NCBI RefSeq assembly: GCF_031453675.1
Contig: NZ_JAVIZX010000001.1
Location: 1,116,001-1,180,000, forward strand
Length of the DNA stretch: 64,000 nt
Reading direction: 5' to 3'
Origin: Paracidovorax wautersii
Lineage (GTDB): Bacteria > Pseudomonadota > Gammaproteobacteria > Burkholderiales > Burkholderiaceae_C
Below, one piece after another: positions 34,512 through 42,595 of this stretch. Position numbers and translations under genes: made by a program. A model generated the notes under the pieces. The model was not told where the DNA came from, ran no database searches, and saw only the letters and a program-made list of their open reading frames with translations. The first letter of the stretch is position 1, and each line of letters opens with the position of its first letter.

Positions 34512-35429
34512 ATGTCCAGCACCTTGTTCGACGGCACCCTGGCCCCGCCCGCTATCACACCCGCAGCGCCGCGCCGACCGGCAGGGCAAGCGGGCGCAAC
34601 GGGCAGCACCGAGTCCGCCTCGGCCGCTCCCGCGCTGGAGCTGCAGGGCGTCGACCTGTCGTTCGGCGGCGTGCACGCGCTGCGCGGCATCGACCTGCGC
34701 GTGGCGCCGGGCGAGCTGCGCGCCATCATCGGGCCCAACGGCGCGGGCAAGAGTTCGCTGGTCAACATCATCAGCGGCCTGTACCGGCCCGATGCCGGCC
34801 GCGTGCACATCGGCGGCAAGTCGTTCGCGCAGGTACCCACGCCGCGGCTGGCACACCTGGGCGTGGCGCGCACCTTCCAGAACCTGGCGCTGTTCAAGGG
34901 CCTCAGCGTGCGCGACAACATCGCCCTGGGCCGCGTGCATGCGGCGCGCGCCAGCTTTGCCGAGCGGGTGCTGGGCTGGGGCCGGGCGCGCCGCGAGTGG
35001 CGCGAGGCGCGCGAACAGGCGCGCGAGGCCATCGACTTCCTGGGTCTGGGGCACGTGCAGGACCGGCTGGCCGGCGGCCTGCCCTACGGCCTGCAGAAGC
35101 GCGTGGAGCTGGCGCGCGCGCTGGTGGCCCGCCCGCGCCTGTTGCTGCTCGATGAACCCCTGGCTGGCACCACCGCCGGCGAGAAGAGCGAGATGGCCGC
35201 GCTGATCCGCGCCGCGCGCGACCGGCAAGGCGCTGCCGTGGTGCTGATCGAGCACGACATCGGCATCGTGCTGGGCCTGTCGGACCGCGTGGCGGTGCTG
35301 GACTACGGCCGCAAGATCGCCGACGGCACACCGGCCGAAGTGCGGGATGACCCGGCCGTGATCGACGCCTATCTGGGCGTGGCACACGATGAAGACGACG
35401 CCGTAACTCCAGCCGCGGAGGCGCTGTGA
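34512..35429 (+). CDS. Branched-chain-type ABC transporter ATPase (LivG-like)
   Basis: A 305-residue ABC ATPase. After a ~40 residue Ala/Pro-rich N-terminal extension it has Walker A GPNGAGKSS, the LivG-type Q-loop ARTFQNLALFKGLSV, signature LPYGLQKRVELARAL (YGLQ instead of the family's usual YGQQ), Walker B LLLLDEPLAG and the H-loop VLIEHDI. The segment after Walker B reads GTTAGEK where LivG normally has a Gly-Leu-Asn-Pro. It should energise the permeases directly downstream; its stop overlaps their start. Its position between sfnG and an sfnB gene argues for an organosulfur substrate rather than leucine. Confidence 0.9.
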   Translation: MSSTLFDGTLAPPAITPAAPRRPAGQAGATGSTESASAAPALELQGVDLSFGGVHALRGIDLRVAPGELRAIIGPNGAGKSSLVNIISGLYRPDAGRVHIGGKSFAQVPTPRLAHLGVARTFQNLALFKGLSVRDNIALGRVHAARASFAERVLGWGRARREWREAREQAREAIDFLGLGHVQDRLAGGLPYGLQKRVELARALVARPRLLLLDEPLAGTTAGEKSEMAALIRAARDRQGAAVVLIEHDIGIVLGLSDRVAVLDYGRKIADGTPAEVRDDPAVIDAYLGVAHDEDDAVTPAAEAL

Positions 35430-36325
35430 TGGAAGGCTTCGACTTCGCCTTCCTCGCCGAGGTGCTGATCGGCGGGCTGCTGTCCGGCGTGATGTATTCG
35501 CTGGTGGCCATCGGCTTCGTGCTGATCTACAAGACCTCGGGCGTGCTCAACTTCGCGCAGGGCGCGCAGCTGCTGTTCGCGGCGCTCACCTTCGTGAGCC
35601 TGGTCGAGCGCGGCCTGCCGTTCGCGCTGGCGCTGGGCATCACGTTTGCGCTGATGGTGGCGCTGGGCCTGGCGATTGAACGCACGGTGCTGCGCCCATT
35701 GGTCAACCAGCCGCCCATCACGCTGTTCATGGCCACGCTGGGGCTGTCGTATGTGATCGAGGGCGTGGCCCAGCTGGTGTGGGGCACGCAGGTGCATTCG
35801 CTGGAGCTGGGTGTGGACGACGCGCCCATCGAGGTCGCGGGCGTGCTCATCTCCACCTTAGACCTGTTCGCGGCCGGCGTGGCGGCGGTGATGGTGGCCG
35901 TGCTGTCGGCGTTCTTTCGCTACACCCGCGTGGGCCTGGCGTTTCGCGCGGTGGCCGACGACACCTTCGCCGCCCTGGCCGTGGGCCTGCGGCTGCCGGT
36001 GATCTGGGCCACCGTGTGGTCCGCCGCTGGCGTGATCGCGCTGGTGGCCGGGCTGCTGTGGGGCGCGCGGCTGGGCGTGCAGTTCTCGCTGTCGCTGGTG
36101 GTGCTCAAGGCGCTGCCGGTGCTGGTGCTGGGCGGGTTCGACTCCATCCTGGGCGCCATCGTGGGCGGGCTGTTGATTGGTGCGCTGGAAAAGCTGGCCG
36201 AGGTGTACCTGGGCCCCTACGTGGGCGGCGGCATCGAAAGCTGGTTCGCCTATGCCGCCGCGCTGCTGTTCCTGCTGGTGCGACCGGCGGGCCTGTTCGG
36301 GCAGCGGCCCGTGGAAAGGGCCTGA
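35429..36325 (+). CDS. Branched-chain-type ABC permease (LivH-like)
   Basis: A 298-residue inner-membrane permease with about eight helices. It has LSGVMYSLVAIGFVLIYKTSGVLNFAQG, the signature N-terminus of LivH, and LIGALEKLAEVYLGPYVGG near the C-terminus. The ATG at 35429 shares its A with the upstream TGA; a GTG three bases earlier is possible. The next gene, the LivM-like permease, begins 4 bp after the stop. Together they form the heterodimeric channel of the importer. Confidence 0.93.
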   Translation: MEGFDFAFLAEVLIGGLLSGVMYSLVAIGFVLIYKTSGVLNFAQGAQLLFAALTFVSLVERGLPFALALGITFALMVALGLAIERTVLRPLVNQPPITLFMATLGLSYVIEGVAQLVWGTQVHSLELGVDDAPIEVAGVLISTLDLFAAGVAAVMVAVLSAFFRYTRVGLAFRAVADDTFAALAVGLRLPVIWATVWSAAGVIALVAGLLWGARLGVQFSLSLVVLKALPVLVLGGFDSILGAIVGGLLIGALEKLAEVYLGPYVGGGIESWFAYAAALLFLLVRPAGLFGQRPVERA

Positions 36326-36329
36326 CGCC

Positions 36330-37370
36330 ATGGCACGCACATCATCTCCCTCCGCACGCTGGCCGCTGTGGGCCACGCCTGCCATCGCCTTGGTGCTGGC
36401 CTATGGCGTGGTGCCGCTGGTGGCTACCGACTACGTGTTCGATGCGCTGCTGATTCCCTTCCTGGCGCTGTCGCTGGCCGCCGTGGGGCTGAACCTGCTG
36501 ACGGGCTACGCGGGCCAGCTGTCGCTGGGCTCGGCCGCCTTCATGGCTGTAGGCGCCTATGCGGCCTACAACTTCCAGCTGCGCGTCGAGGGCCTGCCGC
36601 TGCTGGCGGCCATCGCGTTGGGCGGCGTGGCCGCCACGGTGGTGGGCGTGGCGTTCGGCCTGCCCAGCCTGCGGCTGCGGGGCTTCTACCTGGCCGTATC
36701 GACCCTGGCGGCGCAGTTCTTCGTGCAGTGGGCGCTGACGAAGTTCGGCTGGTTCAGCAACCACAACCCCTCGGGCGTGATCGACGCCCCGCCGCTGGCC
36801 GTGGCGGGCGTGGTCTTCGACACCCCCGTGGGCCGCTACCTGTTCGCGCTGACCGTGGTGGCCGTGCTCACGGCGCTGGTCTGGCGCGTGACCCGCACGC
36901 CCACCGGCCACCACTTCATCGCCGTGCGCGACAACGAGCTGGCCGCCCGCGTGATCGGCGTGCCGGTGCTGCGCGCCAAGCTGCTGGCGTTCGCGCTGTC
37001 GTCGTTCGTGATCGGCGTGGCGGGCGTGCTGTGGGGCTTCGTCTACCTGCGCACGGTGGAGCCGGCGGGCTTCAACCTCGACCGCTCGTTCCAGATTCTT
37101 TTCATCATCATCATCGGCGGCCTGGCCACGCTGCGCGGCGCCTTTCTGGGCGCGGCCCTGATCGTCGTGTTCCCTCTGCTGCTCTCGCGCCTGGGCAGTC
37201 TGCTGCTGGGCCCGTGGTTCGACTCGGGCGTACTGGAGCTGTTCCAGCGCATCGCCCTGGGCGCGCTCATCGTCGGCTTTCTCATCGCCGAGCCGCGGGG
37301 GCTGGCGGCGCTGTGGGAGCGGTGGGTAGCCCGCTTGCAGCGCACCCGGCCGCCGCCGCAGGCCACGTGA
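36330..37370 (+). CDS. Branched-chain-type ABC permease (LivM-like)
   Basis: A 346-residue permease with about nine to ten helices. LivM marks include LSLAAVGLNLLTGYAGQLSLG, FGLPSLRLRGFYLAVSTLAA and the EAA-like cytoplasmic loop region IAVRDNELAARVIGVPVLRAK. It pairs with the LivH-like protein. The ATG at 36330 immediately follows the preceding stop. The C-terminal tail is Arg/Pro-rich. Substrate specificity resides in the binding protein encoded next. Confidence 0.93.
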   Translation: MARTSSPSARWPLWATPAIALVLAYGVVPLVATDYVFDALLIPFLALSLAAVGLNLLTGYAGQLSLGSAAFMAVGAYAAYNFQLRVEGLPLLAAIALGGVAATVVGVAFGLPSLRLRGFYLAVSTLAAQFFVQWALTKFGWFSNHNPSGVIDAPPLAVAGVVFDTPVGRYLFALTVVAVLTALVWRVTRTPTGHHFIAVRDNELAARVIGVPVLRAKLLAFALSSFVIGVAGVLWGFVYLRTVEPAGFNLDRSFQILFIIIIGGLATLRGAFLGAALIVVFPLLLSRLGSLLLGPWFDSGVLELFQRIALGALIVGFLIAEPRGLAALWERWVARLQRTRPPPQAT

Positions 37371-37448
37371 ACACGTCTGCCTTCCATCTTCCGCCTTCTG
37401 TTCGCCTTGCCCGATTCAACTCATCCACTTTTCCCAGGAGTGCTTTCC

Positions 37449-38780
37449 ATGTCCCTCGTCCGCCATCTGAAAGCCGCCGCGCTCATCGGCGCGCTGGCCC
37501 TCACCGGCCTCCAGGCTGCCAACGCCCAGGCCGCCAAACCGCAGGAACAGTTCTTCCCGCTGCAGAGCTACCGCGTCGGCCCCTATGCGGCCGGCGGCAC
37601 CGGCTTCTTCGGCGGCTTCATCGACTACCTGAACCTCGTCAACACCCGCGACGGCGGCGTGGGCGGCGTCAAACTGACCTGGGAGGAAGGCGAGACGCAG
37701 TACGAGGTGGAGCGCGGCGTGGAGGTGTACGAGCGCCTCAAGACCCGCCCCGGCATCGCCGCGTGGAACCCGCTGTCGGTGGGCATCGCCTATGCGCTGA
37801 TCGACCGGGTGACGGCCGACAAGGTGCCGCTGCTCACCATCAACCACGGCCGCACCGACACCACCGACGGGCGCGTGTTCAAGTACATCTTCCCGTTGCT
37901 GGTCAACCCGTACAGCGAGACCTCGGGCATCGTGAACTACCTGGGCACCAAGGCCGGTGGCATCGACAAGCTCAAGGGCAAGAAGATCGTGGTGCTGTAC
38001 CACGGCTCGCCCTACGGCAAGGAGACGATTCCGATCTACGAGCTGCTGGCCAAGCAGTACGGCTTCACGGTGCAGCAGATCGAGGTGCCCCACCCCGGCA
38101 ACGAGCAGCAGTCGCAGTGGCTGACCATTCGCCGCGCCAAGCCCGACTTCGTGGTGCTGCGCGGCTGGGGCGTGATGAACCCGGTGGCGCTCAAGACCGC
38201 GCAGAAGACCGGCTTTCCGGCCGACCGCATCGTGGGCAACATCTGGTCCAACTCCGAAGAAGACGTGATTCCCGCGGGCGACGCCGCCAAGGGCTACGTC
38301 GCCATCACCTCGGTGGCGCCCGGCACGCAATACCCCGTGCTGCAGGACATCGTGAAGACCGTGTACGACGCCGGCAAGGGCAACCTGCAGGACAAGAAAC
38401 GCATCGGCAGCGTGTACCACAACCTGGGTGTGCTCAACGGCATCCTGAACGTGGAGGCCATCCGCATCGCGCAGGCGAAGTTCGGCAAGCGCACCCTCAC
38501 CGGCGACGAAGTGCGCTGGGGCCTGGAGAACCTGCAGATCGACGAAGCCCGCGCCGCCGCTTTGGGCGCCAAGGGCCTGTTCCATTCCATCCACGTGACC
38601 TGGGACAACCACGAAGGCGACGGCCGCGTGGCCTTCCAGCAGTGGGACGGCACGCAGTGGAAGGTCGTCTCCGACTGGATCGCGCCGGACTGGAAGCTGC
38701 TGCGCCCGATCATCGAGAAGTCGTCCCTGGCGTACGCCAAGGAAAAGAACGTGAAGGTGCGCAAGAGCATCGACGACTGA
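37449..38780 (+). CDS. Periplasmic binding protein of the Liv-type importer (Peripla_BP_6)
   Basis: A 443-residue periplasmic receptor. A signal peptide (about 1-27, ending AANAQAA) leads into a type I binding fold (YRVGPYAAGGTGFFGGFIDY and, later, KIVVLYHGSPYGKETIPIYE and PDFVVLRGWGVMNP). It is longer than LivJ (~370), with an extended C-terminal lobe ending AKEKNVKVRKS. It belongs to the ABC importer encoded by the genes at 34512, 35429, 36330 and 40162. Given sfnG/sfnB on both sides, a sulfone, sulfonate or related compound is the likely ligand; that is inferred from context only. Confidence 0.88.
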   Translation: MSLVRHLKAAALIGALALTGLQAANAQAAKPQEQFFPLQSYRVGPYAAGGTGFFGGFIDYLNLVNTRDGGVGGVKLTWEEGETQYEVERGVEVYERLKTRPGIAAWNPLSVGIAYALIDRVTADKVPLLTINHGRTDTTDGRVFKYIFPLLVNPYSETSGIVNYLGTKAGGIDKLKGKKIVVLYHGSPYGKETIPIYELLAKQYGFTVQQIEVPHPGNEQQSQWLTIRRAKPDFVVLRGWGVMNPVALKTAQKTGFPADRIVGNIWSNSEEDVIPAGDAAKGYVAITSVAPGTQYPVLQDIVKTVYDAGKGNLQDKKRIGSVYHNLGVLNGILNVEAIRIAQAKFGKRTLTGDEVRWGLENLQIDEARAAALGAKGLFHSIHVTWDNHEGDGRVAFQQWDGTQWKVVSDWIAPDWKLLRPIIEKSSLAYAKEKNVKVRKSIDD

Positions 38781-38815
38781 TCCGTCTCCTTCTTCCATTC
38801 ATCCGGAGCGACGCC

Positions 38816-40144
38816 ATGACCACCGCTTACCGCACGCCCTCGATCCTCGGCCCGGCCTACGAGGCCATCGCTGACAAGTACCGCCCCGTCTTCGCGCGCA
38901 TCCAGGCCACCGCGCTTGAGCGCGAGCAGCAGCGCCAGCTGGGCCATGAGCCCATCCAGTGGCTCAAGGACGCACGCTTCGGCGCGCTGCGCGTGCCCGT
39001 GGAACACGGCGGCGACGGTGCCACGCTGCCGCAGCTGTTCCAGCTGCTGGTGGAGCTGGCCGAGGCCGACTCCAACATCGTGCAGGCGCTGCGCGGGCAC
39101 TTCGCGTTCGTCGAAGACCGGCTCAATGCGCCGCGCGATGCGGCCAACATCGTGTGGTTGCGGCGCTTTGCCGAAGGCGACCTGGCCGGCAACGCGTGGA
39201 CCGAAGTCGGCAACGTGGCCATCGGCGACGTGATCACGCGCGTGACGCCCACGGAGGACGGCCGCTGGGTGGTCAACGGCCGCAAGTTCTACAGCACCGG
39301 CAGCATCTTCGCGGACTGGATCGACCTGTACGCCCGCCGAGACGGCCCGGGCGACGGCGACGGTCTGGACGTGATCGCCGCCGTGCGCGCGCGCCAGCCC
39401 GGCGTGACGCACCACGACGACTGGGACGGCTTCGGCCAGCGCACCACGGGCAGCGGCACCTCGGTGTACGAGAACGCCGAGGTGGAGCCGGAAAACATCT
39501 TTCTGTTTGCCGACCGCTTCAAGTACCAGACGGCCTTCTACCAGCTGTTCCACCTGGCCACGCTGGCCGGCATCGCCCGCGCCATCACGCGCGACGCCGC
39601 CGCCCAGGTGCGCGGCCGCCAACGCATCTTCAGCACCGGCAACGCGCCCAGCGTGGCGCAGGACGTGCAGGTGCAGCAGGTGGTGGGCGAGGTTGCGGCC
39701 ATCGCCTATGCGGCCGAAGCCACCGCCGTGCGCGCCGCGTTTGCCGCCCAGCGCGCCTACGACGCGCACTGGCACGGCACGCCCGAGCAGGAAAAGCAGG
39801 CCAACATCGAGGCCGAACTGGAATCCGCGCAGGGCCAGGTGGCCCTCACCGACCTGGTGCTGCGCGCCGCCAGCCAGTTCTTCAACGGGCTGGGCGCATC
39901 GGCCGCCAGCAGCGCGCAGTCGCTGGACCGGCACTGGCGCAACGCGCGCACCGTGGCATCGCACAACCCGGTGATCTACAAGGCGCGCATCGTCGGCGAC
40001 TGGCACGTCAACGGCACCGAGCCGCCCTACGTGTGGCAGATCGGCGCCGGCCCCGGCCGGCCCGCGGCATCGGCGCCCGCACCGGCCGCCGATGCCGGCG
40101 CGGCCAATGCAGCGCAGGCGCGGCCCCTGGCCCGCGCGGCCTGA
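38816..40144 (+). CDS. sfnB: SfnB-family acyl-CoA dehydrogenase-like flavoprotein (copy 1)
   Basis: A 442-residue flavoprotein of the acyl-CoA dehydrogenase/DszC fold, the SfnB sulfur-acquisition branch. It has the N-terminal helical domain (LKDARFGALRVPVEHGGDGA), the middle beta domain with GRKFYSTGSIFADW and DDWDGFGQRTTGSGTS, and the C-terminal helical domain with LGASAASSAQSLDRHWRNAR. SfnB proteins are required for use of dimethyl sulfone-type sulfur, though their reaction is not established. A ~35 residue Ala/Pro-rich tail is added at the C-terminus. It is embedded in the importer operon, before the second ATPase gene. Confidence 0.88.
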   Translation: MTTAYRTPSILGPAYEAIADKYRPVFARIQATALEREQQRQLGHEPIQWLKDARFGALRVPVEHGGDGATLPQLFQLLVELAEADSNIVQALRGHFAFVEDRLNAPRDAANIVWLRRFAEGDLAGNAWTEVGNVAIGDVITRVTPTEDGRWVVNGRKFYSTGSIFADWIDLYARRDGPGDGDGLDVIAAVRARQPGVTHHDDWDGFGQRTTGSGTSVYENAEVEPENIFLFADRFKYQTAFYQLFHLATLAGIARAITRDAAAQVRGRQRIFSTGNAPSVAQDVQVQQVVGEVAAIAYAAEATAVRAAFAAQRAYDAHWHGTPEQEKQANIEAELESAQGQVALTDLVLRAASQFFNGLGASAASSAQSLDRHWRNARTVASHNPVIYKARIVGDWHVNGTEPPYVWQIGAGPGRPAASAPAPAADAGAANAAQARPLARAA

Positions 40145-40161
40145 GTGGGTGATTGAGCGCC

Positions 40162-40932
40162 ATGGCAATCCCGCCCCCCGCGCTGCTCACGGTCGATGCG
40201 GTGCAGGCCGTGTACCAGGGCGCCATCGCCGCGCTGCACGGCGTGGGCTTCGAGGTGCGCGCCGGCGAGATCCACGCGCTGCTGGGCGCCAACGGCGCCG
40301 GCAAGTCCACCACGCTCAAGGCCGTGTCGCACCTGCTGCCGGCCGAACGCGGACAGGTCACCGCCGGATGCATCACCTACGACGGGCAGGACGTGGCATA
40401 TGCCAGCCCGGCCACCCTGGTGCGCGCCGGGCTGGTGCCGGTGCTGGAAGGCCGGCACTGCTTTCCCAGCCTGTCGGTGGAGGACAACCTGGTCACCGGC
40501 GCCCTGGGCCGAAGCGCCCGGCGCGGCGAGATCGCGCACGACCTGGAGCGGGTGTACTCGCTCTTCCCGCGCCTGCGCGACAAGCGCCGCACGCCCGCCG
40601 GACTGTCATCCGGCGGCGAGCAGCAGATGACCGCCATCGGCCGGGCGCTGATGTCACGCCCGCGCCTGCTGGTGCTGGACGAGCCCTCGATGGGCCTGGC
40701 ACCGCGTGTGGTGCAGGAGATCTTCGCGCAGCTCAAGCGCTTGAACCGCGAGGAAGGTTTGACGCTGCTGGTGGCTGAGCAGAACTCTGCGGTGGCGTTG
40801 CAGTATGCGGATCGGGCTACGGTGCTGGATGCAGGGCGGGCGGTGTTGTCGGGGCCGGCGGATACGCTGCGCCAGCGGGACGATATCCGGCACTTCTACT
40901 TCGGGCAGAGTACGCAGGCGCTCGCAGCTTAA
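40162..40932 (+). CDS. Branched-chain-type ABC transporter ATPase (LivF-like)
   Basis: The 256-residue second ATPase of the Liv-type importer. Walker A is GANGAGKST, the Q-loop region reads GLVPVLEGRHCFPSLSVEDN, the signature is LSSGGEQQMTAIGRAL, Walker B is LLVLDEPSMGL and the H-loop lies in LVAEQNS (Gln in place of His, as is usual in LivF). The ATG at 40162 is preferred to a TTG three codons upstream. The gene is the last of the first operon; its final ~150 bp have softer codon choice. The DUF4062 gene lies convergently after it. Confidence 0.93.
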   Translation: MAIPPPALLTVDAVQAVYQGAIAALHGVGFEVRAGEIHALLGANGAGKSTTLKAVSHLLPAERGQVTAGCITYDGQDVAYASPATLVRAGLVPVLEGRHCFPSLSVEDNLVTGALGRSARRGEIAHDLERVYSLFPRLRDKRRTPAGLSSGGEQQMTAIGRALMSRPRLLVLDEPSMGLAPRVVQEIFAQLKRLNREEGLTLLVAEQNSAVALQYADRATVLDAGRAVLSGPADTLRQRDDIRHFYFGQSTQALAA

Positions 40933-40950
40933 GTAGGGACTCCCACGGAT

Positions 40951-40966
40951 CGCCGCTATTACGGCG
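40951..40966. terminator. Short hairpin between livF-like and DUF4062 genes
   Basis: CGCCG and CGGCG pair around CTATTA between two convergent stop codons. The stem is short and has no T-run, so this is a tentative terminator. Confidence 0.3.
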
Positions 40967-40983
40967 GCTAGGATCGCTTTGAG

Positions 40984-42072
40984 CTATGCCTCTTCGCGCG
41001 CCTGCTCATCCGTATCTTCAGACTCTTGGTGGCCGTCCTCATCTCCCTTACGTATCGCTCTAAGGCTTGTGAGAACTTGGTCACCATATGGCGTCAGTGT
41101 CCAGTAAGTTCCCGCGTCCTTGACGCTACGTGTCTTTTCGCTCTTAACGATTAGGCCGAGTGCGCGCAGCTGAATTTTGATCGTTTGGTAGTCATGGTCA
41201 TCGATCCGGAAGTTGCGCAGATTTGTATGGTGGCGCAGCCTCTCTTCCTTAGACCGCTGAATACGGGAGCGAGCTTGGACCATCCTGTTCATAGACATGC
41301 GTAGGCCAGCTTCGGAAGTCTCATCAATCAGGTAAGGCCCAACGTCGTAGAAGATCTCGTTCCAGGAAACGTCAATTTTGAACGTCCACTCCCAACCGGC
41401 CCGAGAGGAATCGAGGGAGTCAAAACTGTAGCCAACCGAATACTCCTCGCATTCTTGCGACAGTTCTTCCGTCCCTGGGGGCGCAGAATTGCGGGCCGCC
41501 GTGAGCTTTGCTTCCAAGTCTTCGATCTGACGGCGTAAGCGGAGCACTTCCGCCGCTGCAGCGCCATCAATCAACTCGTTCGAGCGGACCCAACCCACCC
41601 CTGGCTGCTGCTTGATCAGTTTCACGACACTGCGACTAACTACTGAGCCAAGTTCCGAGGGACCGTCCCAGAACTTGCATAGCTTTTGACTCACAGACGA
41701 TCGGAAGGCACTTAGCTTGGCTCTCCCTTCGTCGGTTTGCTCGCACTTTGCCGAAGGGATGTTCGCAGGCGTTTTATGAAGAAAGGCTAGCGTTGGTTTG
41801 CCTGTTTCCAGCGCATACCGATATTCCATTTCGGTGTAGCTAAGGCCGCTGGACGCAACGCTTCCGTAGCGGCCTGCGCAAATGATGATGTAGTAGTCGC
41901 ACTCATCGATCACGCGCTTTATCAAGCTCCATTGCTCCTCATCAGCAGCAGGAAAAAGCTCCATACCTGATGGAATGCAGTCCAACTCCAGCAATGCTTG
42001 CATCACCTCTTGACGCTCAGCACGTAAGTCTTCATAGGTGGAACTAACGAATACTTGGTAGCGCTTGTCCAT
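40984..42072 (-). CDS. DUF4062 domain protein with C-terminal winged-helix-like region
   Basis: A 362-residue protein. The N-terminal ~95 residues are a DUF4062 domain: RYQVFVSSTYEDLRAERQEV, GMELFPAADEEQWSLIKRVI, CDYYIIICAGRYGS and SYTEMEYRYALETGKP. The domain has a TIR-like layout and is often found in proteins tied to antiphage or signalling functions. A coiled-coil follows at about 185-205 (LRLRRQIEDLEAKLTAAR), then a region rich in aromatic residues, and a C-terminal winged-helix-like stretch (DYQTIKIQLRALGLIVKSEK...YWTLTPYGDQVL). Its DNA is clearly AT-richer than the flanking sulfur genes, and it lies on the opposite strand between two parts of that locus. This looks like a separately acquired gene. 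The activity is unknown; no catalytic Glu or NADase motif is claimed. Confidence 0.82.
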   Translation of the reverse strand: MDKRYQVFVSSTYEDLRAERQEVMQALLELDCIPSGMELFPAADEEQWSLIKRVIDECDYYIIICAGRYGSVASSGLSYTEMEYRYALETGKPTLAFLHKTPANIPSAKCEQTDEGRAKLSAFRSSVSQKLCKFWDGPSELGSVVSRSVVKLIKQQPGVGWVRSNELIDGAAAAEVLRLRRQIEDLEAKLTAARNSAPPGTEELSQECEEYSVGYSFDSLDSSRAGWEWTFKIDVSWNEIFYDVGPYLIDETSEAGLRMSMNRMVQARSRIQRSKEERLRHHTNLRNFRIDDHDYQTIKIQLRALGLIVKSEKTRSVKDAGTYWTLTPYGDQVLTSLRAIRKGDEDGHQESEDTDEQAREEA

Positions 42073-42595
42073 TGATAAAGGGGCCTAAGTATTGAAGAGC
42101 GGGTTAGTCGGCTGGACTTATCTGGGCTTGCCATCAAAATTGGCTTTGCAAAAGTGCTGCAAATGGCTCAAGCCTAGTTTCGCGGCACACGAACTGCAAT
42201 GAATCACTGTATTGAATCCAGCCATAGGAACACCGTCTCTCCTGTCTTGAGCGCTATAGGTTGTTGGACCGGTCTGCAAGCGCGCTATATCCAAATACTA
42301 TAGCTTTTGCATAGTCTTAAGCCACTGCTTGGCTCGTCCGCCATCAGATGACGCCTTTGCTTGTGTTACACGAAAGAAGGCTCTTAGGCGCACCGTCCAC
42401 CAACCAATAACCGCGCATTTACATTGACGAACTGGCAGAGCCGCAAGCTCCATCCTCGCAAGCGCGCGCCGCAGCGAATGTAGCCCAAGCCCATCAGCGA
42501 CAACTCGTCCAACGCATTCCCCCCCAACGAATCCCGCATATCGATGCGCCGATTCCTTCGCACCACACAGCCGCCTCTCGCCCTCCAATCGGGGC
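42073..42595. other. 523 bp AT-richer intergenic region beside the DUF4062 gene
   Basis: This stretch shares the lower GC of the DUF4062 gene and with it forms a ~1.6 kb islet. It must hold the DUF4062 promoter at its left end and the sfnB promoter with the CGCATA box at its right end. Minus-strand codons at about 42298-42390 read LRAFFRVTQAK then GGRAKQWLKTMQKL, faintly like the tail of a tRNA-dihydrouridine synthase; this is too short to call a gene. Confidence 0.5.
42535..42562 (+). promoter_or_regulatory. Putative sulfur-regulon box 2 (upstream of sfnB copy 2)
   Basis: CGCATATCGATGCGCCGATT then CCTTCGCA. It is nearly identical to the box before msuE over the ATGCGCCGATTCCTT core and begins 61 bp before the ATG at 42596. 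It marks the start of the second operon of the sulfur locus. Confidence 0.62.

Noticed and set aside
36368-38815. Apparent giant plus-strand protein of about 1250 residues ending with the SfnB domain
   Set aside because: Only the last 442 codons are the real SfnB gene. The upstream part is an out-of-frame read through the LivM-like and binding-protein genes, with Arg/Gly-rich low complexity.
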